Below, piece after piece: positions 1-11,837 of a stretch of DNA of 64,000 nucleotides. Source of the DNA: Whalleya microplaca. Its lineage: Eukaryota; Ascomycota; Sordariomycetes; Xylariales; Xylariaceae. Position 1 is the first letter of the stretch; each line of letters opens with the position of its first letter. A program made the translations under genes and the position numbers. The DNA lies in NCBI GenBank assembly GCA_022497155.1, contig MU385773.1:186001-250000 (forward strand), written 5' to 3'. The notes under the pieces are model-generated. The model worked only from the letters and a program-made list of their open reading frames with translations. It did no database searches and had not been told where the DNA came from.

Positions 1-560
1 TGAATGGCGCATGGTGGTTGACGCAAGGGTGGCGGCCAAGCTTATTGTTGATTGGTGGGGTATTAACCTCACTTCTAGTTCTCGTGGGCACCTAGGTGAG
101 CTTCAACAGGGCCTGCAGGGGAATATTGCCACAGAAACAGATACACAAACATTGCTAATGGCAGTAGAAACAAGCACGAGCTACGGTCACATCGATAGCG
201 AAGCATACAAGCGAGAAAGAAGTCTCAGTGATCAGTAATATATTATGCACCAGACTATTGGTGAGTATCATGTTCCTGTCCTATGAGAAACCCTCAAAGC
301 CAATGCCGGTGAACTTCTGTGTCAGATCTGGGCCCATACATTTTACCGTCTCCGCCTGACGAAGACGTCGGTATGCAACGCAGAAAACCCTAAAGTACAA
401 TCCCGTTTTTCATTATTAATCCTCCTTCATCTCCAGTCGGGGAACCTCGAGGGAGCAGCAGTAGTATGGTACGTATCCTCGGAATGGAACAGTGGAAAAA
501 GTGAAAATGCATCCTCCTCCAAACGTGATCGTGAGAATGGTTCCACTAGTTCTACCTTCC
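1..560. other. Left-edge stretch without a supported gene
   Basis: No reading frame here has protein-like composition or splice signals that join it to a neighbour. A 75-codon frame at 11-238 on the plus strand has no ATG-led domain that I recognise. The right end is expected to hold the 3' UTR of the minus-strand wall-protein gene that stops at 561. Confidence 0.5.
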
Positions 561-1350
561 TTAGATGACCATAGCCGCTACAAGGGCACCGCCGACAACT
601 CCACCGATTCTGTAGACGCCAGTAGGTCGGGAGCCCGCGGCGGAAGAGGGAGGAGCGCTGGTATTAGAAGCCTCAGGGGGCTGGGTACCAGATTGAGACT
701 CAGACTCGCTAGCAGTGCCGGTCGGAGTAGCGGTGGTCTCGGTGATAGTGCCAGTGGGAGGGGTGGTCGCCTCAGAGCTAGCCTCAGTGCCAGTGCTTCC
801 AACGGCAGACGATCCAGCACCAGTTGTCTCAGTCTCGGTCGCAACGGTGGCGGAAGTAGTGCTGGTGGCGGTGGATGGACCAGAAACAAAAGGAGTCTCA
901 GTGTTGCTGCCAACGACAGGGATGCTGGAGAGAGCGCTGGAAGTAGCCGTAATGAGGACAGTGCTAGGGCTCGTGAGAGAGACCGGAGTAGCCGGGACAG
1001 AAGGAGTCTCGCCGCCGTAGCCAGGGACGCTGGTGATGTAGACGGTGGTGCCCTCGCAGCTGCAGGTCTCCTCCCGCTTGGCGGCCTCAGTAGCCTGTGG
1101 CAAGAGTGAGGTCAGTACAAAGCATGGACAACATATGACAACAAGGTGAGATGGCCAGGTAGTCACTTAGGAGAGGGGAGGGGAGATCAAGGCAAGCAAG
1201 ATAAAGTGAAGACGGCAAGATGGAGAGAGGAGAAAGCAAGCGGCAGGGCAGGAGTGAGGAGTGAAGTTGGAGGAGTGGAATAATAGAATAGGAACATACC
1301 ATGCCAACGGCAACTAGGGCGAAGACGACGATGGTCTTGAGAAACTGCAT
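561..1350 (-). CDS. GPI-anchored Ser/Thr-rich cell-surface protein
   Basis: Two exons, 1350-1300 and 1094-561, give a 194-residue protein. The 205-nt intron has donor GTATGT at 1299 and acceptor CCACAG ending at 1095, and the reading phase is kept. Exon 1 encodes only the signal peptide (MQFLKTIVVFALVAVGM). The mature part starts ATEAAKREETCSCEG, with a single CSC cysteine pair, followed by about 130 residues dominated by Ser, Thr, Pro, Ala and Gly. The C-terminus is a Gly-rich then hydrophobic tail (GGVVGGALVAAMVI) typical of a GPI-attachment signal. A signal peptide, an O-glycosylation-prone stalk and a GPI tail mark a plasma-membrane or cell-wall mannoprotein. No catalytic or CFEM domain is visible. 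The first coding exon carrying just the signal peptide is common in fungal secreted proteins. Confidence 0.85.
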
Positions 1351-3200
1351 CTTGACGATGATTGACTTGCAATGATGGCAAGGTGGAAAGATGGATGCAG
1401 AAGATGATGTTCAGCTTTGGCTGTGGGGGAGTGGCGATGGTTTTGCCTGATGGCGATGGAAAAGATCAGGTTGTGTGTGGGTGGGAGGTTGAGAAGAGGT
1501 TGTAGGTGGAAGGTGGAAGTGGAAGAGCGGAAGAGGAGGAGTGGAAGTGGAAGTGGAAGAAAAGTTTGTGTATTTGTGTACAGGTCGGCCTCGTTGACGT
1601 GTTTTTTCTGTTGGGTAGGTGCACAAGTACACAGGTACCTGATCGAGGGTGATTGTGACAGTTGCCTGGTAGATGAATGTATTGAATGTATTTAACGTAT
1701 TGAATGTATTTGGGAGGAGCAATAGGTCAAAAACGCTGCTGAAAATCAATACCTCTGGGTAGGTAGCTATTCAGGTTATCATCACTAGGTTTTTGGTCAT
1801 TCCCCTCTAGTCATCTTCCTGATTGGCGAGATGACGCCCATTTATACCTAGGTACCCTGTACTGTATGGATTGATTATCTTGTAGCCATAGATCTATTAC
1901 CTAGCTGTGTGAGCGCATCTTATTAGTTGCAGCCCCCTTCTAATATCAGTTCCCACTGCCTACTGCCATCACCCGTTCCCGGCAGCATCAAGTACCGCCC
2001 CAGCCAGTGAATTCTGTTTGCTACCTGCCTTACAGATCGGTACGTGACGTTGTCATCTGGTGACACCGGTGGTACTCCTCGCGTGTAACCAATCAGGAGG
2101 TAGTTTCATACCTAGATACCTACCTAGGTAGATACCTTGCCTGCATTACCTCATGTAGGTGGAAGGTACACCTGGGCCTACAGATATCCACATATACATG
2201 TATACCTGGAACATGTCGAATGGCTGTCCACCTTGAATACATCCAATGTACTGCCCTCAATTACTCCTCGGCATTAATTGCCCGTTACATGGTGAAGGGA
2301 TCCTTGTTGGCAAATATTCAGCATGTATTCCACTCTTGTTGTGTAACTAGATAGCGATCAGGTTAATTTGACAATCTGCCCCCTCCAGTTCAATTCCTCT
2401 AGATCAGTTCCTTCAGATCAGTTCCCCCAGTTCTATTTGATATACAAACCGGCTAACCTACAAACTGATAGACCGGACCGATGCAGAACTCATTATGTAC
2501 TATGCAGCTTAGGAATTGGCCAACCAGATGGCGTGCTGAGGAGACAAGCAGTACCTTATCATTGCCTATTTCAGCCTCATCGTGACATGTCTCTGCTCGT
2601 TGTTTCATAAACGCCACCAACAAATCTGTTTCCCTTGGATTCTAGACGCCCAACACATACTGGACAAAAGCTATTCACATTTTGGGCAATATTCGAAGGT
2701 ATTGGCCAAAACCAACAACTCTCCCATGATTCCGTTTCTTCCCCACAGGCCCTATTTCTAGACCAGAACTCCTGGCCTAGAAAAGGAGAGTAGGTAGCAT
2801 TAAGGATGTATGTCTCGAACATAGAATGGAACCCTGCACAGTGTGTACAAACGTGTGCTCGTTTCCAATCTGAACACACACTTCACCGGACAACGACTGC
2901 AGCACAGATGCACCGCCAGGTTACTCACAGGACGACGCGTCGTGGCTCGTGCTGTTCGATTAAGGACCTGTGCTAGCATCATCGATATTTCTCAAAGGTA
3001 GATACTGTTCTCCCTATTCCTATACAAACAGTATCTGAGACATGCATCATATGTCACATCTTTCTCTGCACTCATACATGTATATCAAGTGAGCTGAACA
3101 GTGGGTCGCTTGGAATACACTTACCTAGTATTGAATGCTATGCAGAATCGAGATATTTATAAGCCGATGAAGTCGATGGGCTACTACGCTCGAGAAAGAT
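1351..3200. other. Intergenic, upstream of the wall-protein gene
   Basis: No gene supported. The first 350 bases are purine-rich on the plus strand (pyrimidine-rich in the direction of the wall-protein gene), fitting its promoter and 5' UTR. Two exact copies of the palindrome TACCTAGGTA lie at 1845-1854 and 2121-2130. The rest is AT-rich and without protein-like frames. Confidence 0.5.
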
Positions 3201-3540
3201 GTATTAAGGGCTGTAATTCAGGACTTGGAATATATCAATTTGACTAATAATTCTCTAGGGCCTCTGGGGGTGCTTATGGTTCTAAGTTTCAATCCAAGTC
3301 TGAAGGTCGGCCACAGGTCTTATATAGACCTGCTGCCGCGATACGTATTCCTGGTACGTATTTTGTCTGTTGCCGACGTAGCCGCCGTCTGGTGATCATA
3401 CCTTTTGTTCGGCATACATTCCAACAGTATCGAATAACATCCAACAGCATCAAATAACATCCAACAGTATCAAACAACATCCAACAGCACCTAATATATG
3501 TACTCGTGCAGCATTCCTGCATCTCGTATAGCTTCCAACA
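3201..3540 (-). repeat. Dispersed LTR-like repeat, copy 1
   Basis: Read on the minus strand from 3540, this segment begins TGTTGGAAGC and shares ordered blocks with 20869-21155 on the plus strand. Shared blocks include TTATTCGATACTGTTGGAAT, AACAAAAGGTATGA, GGCGGCTACGTCGGCAACA and GTACCAGGAATACGTA, then AATTGATATATT near the far end. The TG start, the length near 340 bp, the lack of coding capacity and the presence of two dispersed copies in opposite orientation fit a solo LTR, but a CA end and target-site duplication could not be fixed. A MITE or other non-coding repeat remains possible. Confidence 0.6.
3421..3490. repeat. 20-bp tandem repeat, about 3.5 units
   Basis: Units start at 3421, 3441, 3461 and 3481, each beginning CCAACAG. 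Unit 1 is CCAACAGTATCGAATAACAT. The following units differ at a few positions, alternating T/C after CCAACAG. The array lies inside LTR-like copy 1. The second copy near 20.9 kb has only about one and a half units, so the array expanded or contracted after the copies separated. Confidence 0.8.
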
Positions 3541-3857
3541 GGTCTTGGCTTCAATAGCCGCGTGACATGTACAGATTGGTTTGCTTCCTCTCGAATTTCT
3601 ATTCTTGTTGCTAATACGTATGTGTTGGTGATTTATTTCCGATGTTTTCTTTGTTTTTTGAATATCGAGTCACCAGTCAGTTTTCCCGTAGTTCCCATTA
3701 TAAGAGATATCTATATAAGTAGGGGTTTCTTGATTGGGGAGGAACATCAAGGCGTTTAGACATGGGCGTCTAAACTTCTAAATTTCTATTCTATAAGATT
3801 GTACCGACACCTTTCGCATTGAAGATAAATCTTAGGGAGTGCTATCACACAACCACC

Positions 3858-4782
3858 ATGTCTACCACCACTAGATCGAGGGCATCTACCATTGGATATG
3901 AATCCTCGAGTTCTCACCAACGCGAAGCCAGGTGCTCTACCTCTCAGTTCGAACAAGCCGATGTTATCATCCCCTTTTCATCATTGAAAAAGGCCAAAAT
4001 TTTCTCTGACACACCGTCAGGGAATCACGATAGTCTCCAGCGTGCAATTCTGAGTTCCGACTTGCTGAGTTCAATCAGCCTTGAGGTCCTGAAGAACCAG
4101 AAGACGCCAGAGAGTGAATATGACCTACAGAACTACTCCACACTACTTGTATTCAACTTCAGGGACCCGATTCAGGTTCATGATGCCAACGGCGGCGTAC
4201 AAAAATACTCCCGAGCGGCTTTACGAGTGTCCTTTACCTCATCCTACAATCCAGACAAAAACCCACGATACCCAGAATACTCCGAACCTTTACGTGGCAT
4301 AGAGCTAGACTTCGTGATGGACCAGGAAGGGCACAGAGACACGGAGGATGTGATCGTCGTCACTTTTCCCTTCGTGTACGGCATTAAACTGAATGATGTC
4401 ATAGAGGGTATGTCCATAAGCCAGTTCCCTGACTTCCTCTTCCAACAAGTCGGAGGCCGGTGGTGTGGTAGAAGAGATTTCTAGTAAGTGCAATGACATC
4501 CAGGACATGAGGACATGCTAAGGGGGAAACAGCACACAGATCTTCATCACGTTGATAGAAGCTCAGGTGCTTGCCAATCCGAGCGCGTCGGGCCCAAACG
4601 ACTTCAAGTCATTCTTCGACGCGATTTGCGAACATGGCAAGGTGGCTAGGGGCAAGTTTTCACCTGTGATTTCTGAAGTGAATCAAGCGGGAGAGATTAT
4701 TTCCCAAAGATTTGGCCCGGATTTCCTCAATAGGAGAGAAGATACCACTATGTATGGTACGACTGGTTCGGTATATGAGTAA
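3858..4782 (+). CDS. Hypothetical protein, two exons
   Basis: The first exon starts at ATG 3858 (context CCACCATG), which I prefer over an upstream non-ATG extension, and runs to 4483. A donor GTAAGTG at 4484 and an acceptor ending at 4532, with a branch-like TGCTAAG near 4515, define a 49-nt intron. Exon 2 is 4533-4782. Using the nearer alternative acceptor at 4539 would create a stop, so the 4532 acceptor was chosen. The product is about 291 residues with a Ser/Thr-rich N-terminus and no signal peptide or membrane segment. I recognise no domain. The centre has alternating hydrophobic strands (VIVVTFPFVYGIKLNDVIEG), and the C-terminal half is soluble and mixed charged. It could be an effector-like or orphan protein; no function is assigned. 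Confidence 0.6.
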
Positions 4783-5910
4783 TATTGGTGATCGTTATGT
4801 AGGAGCTGGAAAGACGAAGCATGACTACCGGCGGAACAATAAACTGACCAATGGAGAAACATAGTCCAGAGACACGTGTAAGTGAAAGTATAAGTGAAAG
4901 ATACTGGTCAGAGCCACAGACGGAATGTCGAGAATTATGAATAAAACAGTCAAAACCAGATCGATGAAAGTAGCAATGGTATGAAGCGTGTCTATAGGGT
5001 TCTGAATACAAGGCCTTAGATGGGTTATTATAACTAACTACTGGCTTGCTTGTAATTTTTCTTATATCTAACAATGCGACTAGGCAGGTATCACACTCCT
5101 CACATTTGCAAACTTCCACACTGCGTCTTGTCACATAGCAAAACGGGTGCCCCAACTTTTAGAGCATGTATATGGATATTTATATGCGAAGGTTTTTATA
5201 GGGAATATCTTTCGCCAACTGGAACACATATTATTATCTTGTGGCAATGCAAGACGTTAATTTTGGGTTGCTGTGCCACGGAGGTACATCATGATGCTAG
5301 TACTATATATAGTGTATGTATGTAGATGGTGATTGGCTAATACTAAGGTTTATCGATGCATCACAACAGTGAGGTATACGTATATTCTCACGGGCTAGCT
5401 CACTTATGAGCTGTCAGGCCTACTTATGAAATTGAATTAACACTGCAGTTCTACTTATTATATACAGTCTGAAGCAGTATCTTTATATCCCCCTTTATCA
5501 ACCATAACATGGCAATTGAAACTCGTAGAGTTGCGTAAATATTTTAAAGCTCTACCTATCTACAATTTTTTATTTTCTTTCTTCTGGCTACGTGGCAGTC
5601 GGTTTCCGATCCTGTTATGAGTATTTTTGTTCTGGCGCTATGCGGAATAGAAGGGATGGGAATCTAAATCCGAGCTCAGCCTGCCGGGGTTAACTAGTCC
5701 TTATCCCCATAATGCCATCACATCTCCGTATATATAAAGAACCCCAAAGATCTCATTCACTGTGAAGAGCTCAGGCTTTGTTACTATTAGCAATATAGTA
5801 GGCACGCCAGTATTCTCATTACTCTCTGAACCTGAAATATTACCAGACCAGCAAGGATACCACCCACCTTAAACAGAACAAGAACCCACTCGCGCCCAAC
5901 ACAATACAAG
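4783..5910. other. Intergenic, upstream of the aldo/keto reductase
   Basis: AT-rich, with no convincing gene. The right end is the promoter and 5' UTR of the reductase gene: a TATA-like element lies at 5731-5738, followed by A-rich and CA-rich leader sequence up to ATG 5911. Confidence 0.5.
5731..5738 (+). promoter_or_regulatory. TATA-box-like element of the aldo/keto reductase gene
   Basis: TATATAAA lies 173-180 bases upstream of the start codon at 5911, a plausible distance given a leader of about 100-150 nt. It is called by sequence only. Confidence 0.45.
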
Positions 5911-7068
5911 ATGCCTCAGATCGCAGGTAAAGAAATGGGCCCTATTGGCCTTGGCCTCATGGGATTTACCTGGCGACCCGAGCCGCCTCCTCAAGAGCAA
6001 GCCTTCGAGACTATGCGTGCCGCTCTTAAGAACGGAAGTGCGTTGGGACTCTCCCTCCCTTCCTCCATCCCTCTCGTCGAGTTAGCTTACCATTATTACG
6101 CCAGGCAACTTCTGGAATGGCGGAGAGAACTACGGTCCGCCCGAGTACAACAGCCTGGTGCTCCTGGAGCGGTACTTCGAGAAGTACCCCGAAGACGCCG
6201 ACAAGGTCGTGATCAGCATCAAGGGCGGCGCGAACCCCAAGACTCACCAGACGGACGCCTCGCCCGAGAACACGCGGCGGACTCTCGACGACTGTATTGC
6301 GCAGCTGAAGGGGCGCAAGAAGATCGACCTGTTCGAGTTCGGGAGAAGGGATCCCGCTGTGCCTATGGAGGAGACGTTCCGGCTCATCGACGAGGAGTAC
6401 GTCCAGACCGGCAAGATAGGTGGTATCTCGCTCTCGGAGGTGCGCGCGGAGACTATCCATGAAGCGGTTAAGTACACCAAGGTCCACGCCGTCGAGGTCG
6501 AGCTCTCGCTGTAAGTCACCCTCACCCCCCAACCTAGTAGCACTAGCAAGCGAGCAGTCACCCACGCTACCTCCCTCCCTCCCTCTCACTAACAACCCCC
6601 AGCTTCACCCCCGACGTCCTCACAAACGGCGTGGCATCCGCCTGCGCGGAGCACAACATCCCACTAATAGCGTACTCACCACTCGGGCGCGGCCTCCTCA
6701 CGGGCCACCTCCGCAAACCCTCGGACCTCCCTTCAAACTCACTCCTCCGCACCTTCGGCTTCCCGCGGTTCCAGGCGGGCAACTTCGAGGCGAACGTGGC
6801 GCTCGTCGAGCAGGTGGAGGCGATCGCGGGCGCGCGCGGGTGCACGCCGGCGCAGCTCGCGATAAACTGGACGCGCGCGGTCGCGCGGCGCCCGGGGATG
6901 CCGGGGGCGATCGTCCCGATCCCGGGGGCCACGACGGTGGGGCGGGTGGAGGAGAATACGAGGGTGCTTGAGGTGAGCGAGGAGGAGATGGCGGTGATTG
7001 ATGGGATTTTGGAGGGGTTTAAGCCGGCGGGGGAGCGGTACCCTGATATTTTCCCGGTGAACACGTAG
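5911..7068 (+). CDS. plr1: Aldo/keto reductase, pyridoxal reductase-like
   Basis: Three exons, 5911-6037, 6105-6510 and 6603-7068, encode 332 residues. The introns use GTGCGT and GTAAGT donors and CCAG and CCCAG acceptors, and all phases fit. The start MPQIAGKEMGPIGLGLMG is the usual opening of fungal pyridoxal reductases (AKR8 group), which reduce pyridoxal to pyridoxine with NADPH in vitamin B6 salvage. Visible family features are NFWNGGENYGPPEYNS, which holds the catalytic Tyr, VISIKGG with the catalytic Lys, KIGGISLSEV, AYSPLGRGLLTG, and the cofactor-binding stretch IPIPGATTVGRVEEN near the C-terminus. Exon 3 is markedly GC-rich compared with the flanking spacers. The family is clear; substrate assignment rests on overall resemblance, and another small-aldehyde reductase is possible. 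Confidence 0.88.
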
Positions 7069-7456
7069 GGGTATGGAGGGGGGTGTCGAGAGCTAGTGTA
7101 GAGATACCATTTTGAAGTGTAATCGTCCAAGTAGTAAGAAGAAATTATAGAAGCAGTCTGTTCTAGGAAGGCATAACGAGGAGTGATTATCCTGAAGTAC
7201 ACGAAAAGATGGTATGCGTCTAGCACACAAGTCAGTGCTGATGTGATCACACAATTTGGCTATGCATTGATAGCAGGCAGCTGGGACATGCCACACGATT
7301 TACATGCTCTTCATCCTTCAAATTTAGATATATGGCACCTTAAGTCACTAAAATAACATTCCCTAGGTTGCAAAAAACCTACAAGGTGACAAGTCTTATA
7401 TTGCGACTACGCCTAAATAGCATAGACTACATGCTCCCCTATCAGGGCCCTCCTCT
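7069..7456. other. Short spacer between convergent genes
   Basis: About 390 bases between the stop of the aldo/keto reductase (plus strand) and the stop of SIN1 (minus strand). It should contain both 3' UTRs. No gene or repeat is visible. Confidence 0.6.
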
Positions 7457-10078
7457 CTATATATCCTTGTTATACGGCGAGACGCCCTTCTTGAGCTCCC
7501 GCACGATCTCCGCCGCCTCCTGTGTATTCCTAGCCTCGAAGTCATACCTCTTGCTCTCGGTAGCTTTATACACAAGCAGCTACGCACAACACCAAGTCAG
7601 CGATCACGATATTAAACAATAAAGAGAAATGAGTGTCATGTCACGTACCTTGAAATTCGTCGGATGCCTCCTGGAAACACTGCACCCAATCACATTACTA
7701 AAGTGCACGGTGGTGGTCTTCCCGCCCTCGCGCGTGGCCTTGCCCCCCGACGACGGCATGATGTACACGTACTCGCCGTCGATGGCGAGGATGCGCTCGT
7801 TCATGCCGACGAAGCGCATCGGCTGCTTGCGCCACACCGTGTACTTCTTGTAGTTAACAATACTACCACTACCGCCCGCCTCGTCCTGCTTCATCGCCTC
7901 CTGCGCCAGCGGGTGCGCCGTCATCGTCTGCTGCTGCTTCTTCTTGCCCTTCGAGGCCACGGGGACGTCGTTCCAGATGTGCGGTTTTGGGGATGAGCTA
8001 TTCGGGGAACCTGTGATCGTGATGGGCCCGTCTGTCGCGAACCACCGCCGGTGCAGGTCGAGGTCCGTCACGTTGCCGATTGAGGACACGGCGCGGTCTA
8101 CGTAGACCACGGCGCCGGAGCCGGGGAGCTTGAGCACGTGGTTGCTCTTGTCTAGCTGCCGCTTTCGACAGACGAGATCGAGGACCTCGGCGAGGTACAT
8201 ATCCGTTGTGACATCTAAGGTGACCATTTGCCCGGGCGCAACGTCAGATGAGAGGATATGAACCCGCAAGAATTTATGCTGCCCTCTACTAGCAGTTGGG
8301 GCCGTGGTGGGGGCTGCCGGCTTATCAGCCAGCGGCGTATCCTTGCGGTAGGTTGTGGTGATGATGGGATTGGATCGCGGCTGTGATGGAGTAGTAGATA
8401 TAGGGGCTTGTGGCTGCGGTGTGCTTTTTGGGGTTTCCTCGTTTATCACCTCCTCTGCTGCGTCTTGCTGTTCGAACTGTGGTGTTTGAGCTTGATTGTC
8501 TGCAAAGCCTGCCTCCGAAGCTTGCACCAATGCAAAGTCATCGTAGGTCTTGGAAGCTCCTCGTGATCTTACTGCTCTGTTGTTGACTGTCGTAAATGAG
8601 TTGACGGGCTTTTTACGGTCTAGGGGTTCAAAGTCGTCATCGACCTCGCCGCCTTCTTCAACCATTCTCAACGTCCACCAGTTCACATTCAACTTGTCAA
8701 CTGGCACCGGAGGCTCGCGTTTCTCCGAGTGGTACCTCCATAGACTTAATCCAATTAATTCTGCGACTGTTACAGGCCGGAAGGTACCATCAGCCTCCTG
8801 GATGTTGCGCCTTATGAGAACCTCGAACGGCTTTTCGGGATCTGAAGAAAACGGAGCATAGATCCGTATTCTGAGAGGATCGGGGTCGCCTTGGCCAGAT
8901 AGAGAAGCAAACGTATCGAAAGGCATAGCTGGCTTAGTTTTCTTTGCTTTCAAGGCATCCGAAAGTAGACTCCGGGGCTGAAGCATGCTTAATGGTCGGA
9001 TCGTGCTCATGGGTCGTGGAGGAGGTAGGGCCTGGAGCATGAGCGGTTGTGGTGGCGGCTGGGGCTTCCGAACTGTGGACTGGCGGAGTAGTTGTTTTGG
9101 TACGGTACCAACGACCTGCTGGCCAGGGGAAGCACCGACATTTGGGTTCTCAACAGTATCGAGGATTGAAGTAGAATCAACGCTTTCAACGAAGGCTGAT
9201 GAAGTGTCCGATATGTCGGAGTCCTCATCTTCTTCCGCAAGTAGTCTATTATCCTTCCTCTCGGAACCCTGTGGCTGTTCTGTGGAAGATTTGGATTGGG
9301 ACCTAGCAGCTCTTTGTGCAATTCTCGCTGCCTCCCTTTGCTTATGGAAGCCAGAAGCGTCGAACTCGTTATCTGACGAAACCTCACTGCTAGTAACGGT
9401 GTCCCGTCGTGCTCGTTCCTTGACGGTTTCTAGTGCAGATTGAGACCCTCGTCGAGCACCTGGGGCAGCGCGGGGGGACGTCATGGTGGTGGTCTGGCGA
9501 AGATTGGAGGATTGGATGGGTGACGATCCTGCGCGATTCCTGACCGGCATCTTCGCAAATCTTATCTGCTGGGCCGCTCGTTGGTCGGTGTCATCGTCGC
9601 TCTCGTCGCTTAGATCACTACTGTCATCTTCCTCCATCTGCTCTCGCCGCCGCTCCCTACGACGCTTGACAGCGGACCCCGGGCCCAAGGTATCCCCCCC
9701 ACCACCGGTCAGCATCCCGCCTTCTTCGGCCTCATCTTCAAGGGTCAGGCCAGCTGATCGAGGCGCAGCTTGGAAGTATTCGGAGGCAATTGCAGTAGGT
9801 ATCGGAGGGGAATGTATTCGCTTCATGTGTATCGGATTCGATCGCCAGCCAGCAGCCTTGAAAGGGGCAGTATTGAGGAAGCTATCGTTGATGGTAAGGA
9901 GACGCTCGCCAACGCCATCAGCAACTTCGCTGAGGTAGCTCGTTCGAAGTTGGTATGAAACCAAACTAGAAAGAAGTCCAGGTCAGCAACAGGGGCACAT
10001 ATAGGAGATGGAAGATGGAAACATGGAAGATGGTAGGGGGGGGAGCGCAACATACTCCTCGACCTGGATCAGCGACAT
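7457..10078 (-). CDS. sin1: TORC2 subunit SIN1 (stress-activated MAPK-interacting protein)
   Basis: Three exons, 10078-10056, 9965-7649 and 7579-7457, encode 820 residues. The first exon is tiny (MSLIQVE plus a split codon), and the last encodes the end of the PH domain and stops after NKDI. SIN1/Avo1 is a scaffold of TOR complex 2 that recruits AGC kinases (Ypk/Gad8/Akt type) and targets the complex to membranes. Domains in order: a low-complexity acidic and basic N-terminal half; the CRIM domain at about 338-473, which binds AGC substrates; a Ras-binding-like ubiquitin fold at about 572-648; and a SIN1-type PH domain at about 713-812 (VWRKQPMRFVGMNERILAID, then HFSNVIGCSVSRRHPTNFK). The length matches fungal SIN1. 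Introns are 90 and 69 nt. Confidence 0.93.
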
Positions 10079-11837
10079 CCTGGAGAACAAATGAATGCGA
10101 CTAGACACATTCGTAGCAAGATGAAAGGAGGTTTAATCGCATGCATTCTCATGAGATATCCATTGTGCCTAGGATAGAGTAGATCTGTTTTTTTCGTGTA
10201 GTTGGCGCGTCTTTGGTAAAATGATGGTCCTGGGATGGTTCCTGGACAGTCAGCCTTGTGGAACACTTTGGTGTCGATCTGATGCCTCTTGGGGGGTTGG
10301 ATGTGGGGGTTTTGGCTAGAGTTGCTGTGGGACCGCGGGACGGCCACTAGCGCACTGCAGCAAATACCTACATATCGATGTATCGATAAGAGGTTCTGAC
10401 GTATGTTCTTATTACGGCTGCTACATACATGTAGCTCTCATAGCTGTTTTTATTTATAAGTACTAGGTTCACTCGTGGAGCTCAGCTGGATTCAGTATTT
10501 ATATCACCTAATAAGTGAAGAACGAATGGAAGGTGTCTACCGTGAGTTATAGTTTAGTTCTTGGTATTTTAGAAACTCTAAAACAAGCAAAGCGGCTGGA
10601 TAAGCACTTTCATGATATTTATGTCAAAGTTCTTACCTTCAAATGATTACTTATCCTTGGATAATGGTTACTCAATAAGCCCGATTTCGACAATTTATTG
10701 TAGTATTGGCTATTGCCTACTCTTGATTGATAGATTATAATTAGCACGTTTGCGTTCCATATGTGACGTAGTACAGTTTATCTACGTAGGTATGCCAAGT
10801 GAGGACATTTCAACTAGCTATAACCCAAATGCTTGTTTATCCCCACACAACAGGATAATACCAAGTATACTTGAAACATCGAAAAGTCATCGATCAAGCG
10901 AATACTTCATTGAGCTTTTCAGTACCATCAAGTGGCCCAGTTGCACAAGTTCTCTATCTATTGAGGATTCGAACTGTGCTGGGTACTAAATGGGTACTTA
11001 ATCCATTCGAACAACAGAGACATCGCTGGACGAGGCTCATGGATACAGCTTGAAATTAAACATACATATCCGGGCGTTGGGAGCAGTCTGACAGGCGGCC
11101 AAAGTTGTGTACTGGCTGACATCTCTAATAGATCCCAGTCAAATGTTGATCAGATTCACGTCCACCTTCCCAGCAACTGCTTTCTTCGTACTAATCTGTT
11201 TTCTTATTTTTAATACCTTAGGCCAGCCCGTATTCGTTCTCTTATCTCTTGAACGTCTTAATGTTTCTACTAGACATACCGTAAAGTCATCTCCCTATCC
11301 TGGATTGGGTAGCACTGACAGACTCTTGAGATAAGTGCTTATTTCCTCAAGAATGGTGAATCTACACTTAGAGTAGTGAGGTTTCTAACTGAGATCATAT
11401 ATATCCTTCTGGGGATACCCATAATGTCCCCAAGGGTGTCATGGGTGGATAGACTAGCAGAATAAGGGGGTGGTGAATAGTGGCCAACTATACTTCAGTG
11501 TATAATATAAATATCTTAATATACACCTATTACTCACCGCCAAGATGGAATATTAGATGCCTACCAATATGTAGTCGATTGAATATGTTAAATCAATACC
11601 GGCATGAATTCTTGCCGATAGTCGGTTGGTGAGCAATCCTCCTATGAAGATCCTGCTTTAACAGTTTTGTTCCGCATCTATAGTGGAACGTATGCCTCTC
11701 AATCTGATTTCAGCTATATATTTCCCGTCATCTCCAGATAAATGGGTTTGTTATGCATAGCCAAGAGTTAGTGAAATTACATGCGTTGCCTGCCAGAGGC
11801 TTATCTGACGCCAGTTTGTTGCCTATCCACGTACGAA
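10079..11837. other. AT-rich intergenic region left of the MITE
   Basis: This contains the promoter of SIN1 (right next to 10078) and about 1.6 kb of AT-rich sequence without a supported gene. Small frames around 10.75-11.33 kb lack homology-like features and splice partners. Confidence 0.5.
11830..11837. repeat. 8-bp target-site duplication, left
   Basis: CGTACGAA directly abuts the left terminal inverted repeat of the MITE and is repeated exactly at 12319-12326. Eight-base duplications are the signature of hAT-superfamily insertion. Confidence 0.85.

Noticed and set aside
492..1109. Long plus-strand frame rich in Ser, Gly and Arg
   Set aside because: It is the antisense of the GPI-anchored Ser/Thr-rich gene; the minus-strand reading has a signal peptide, an intron and a GPI tail.
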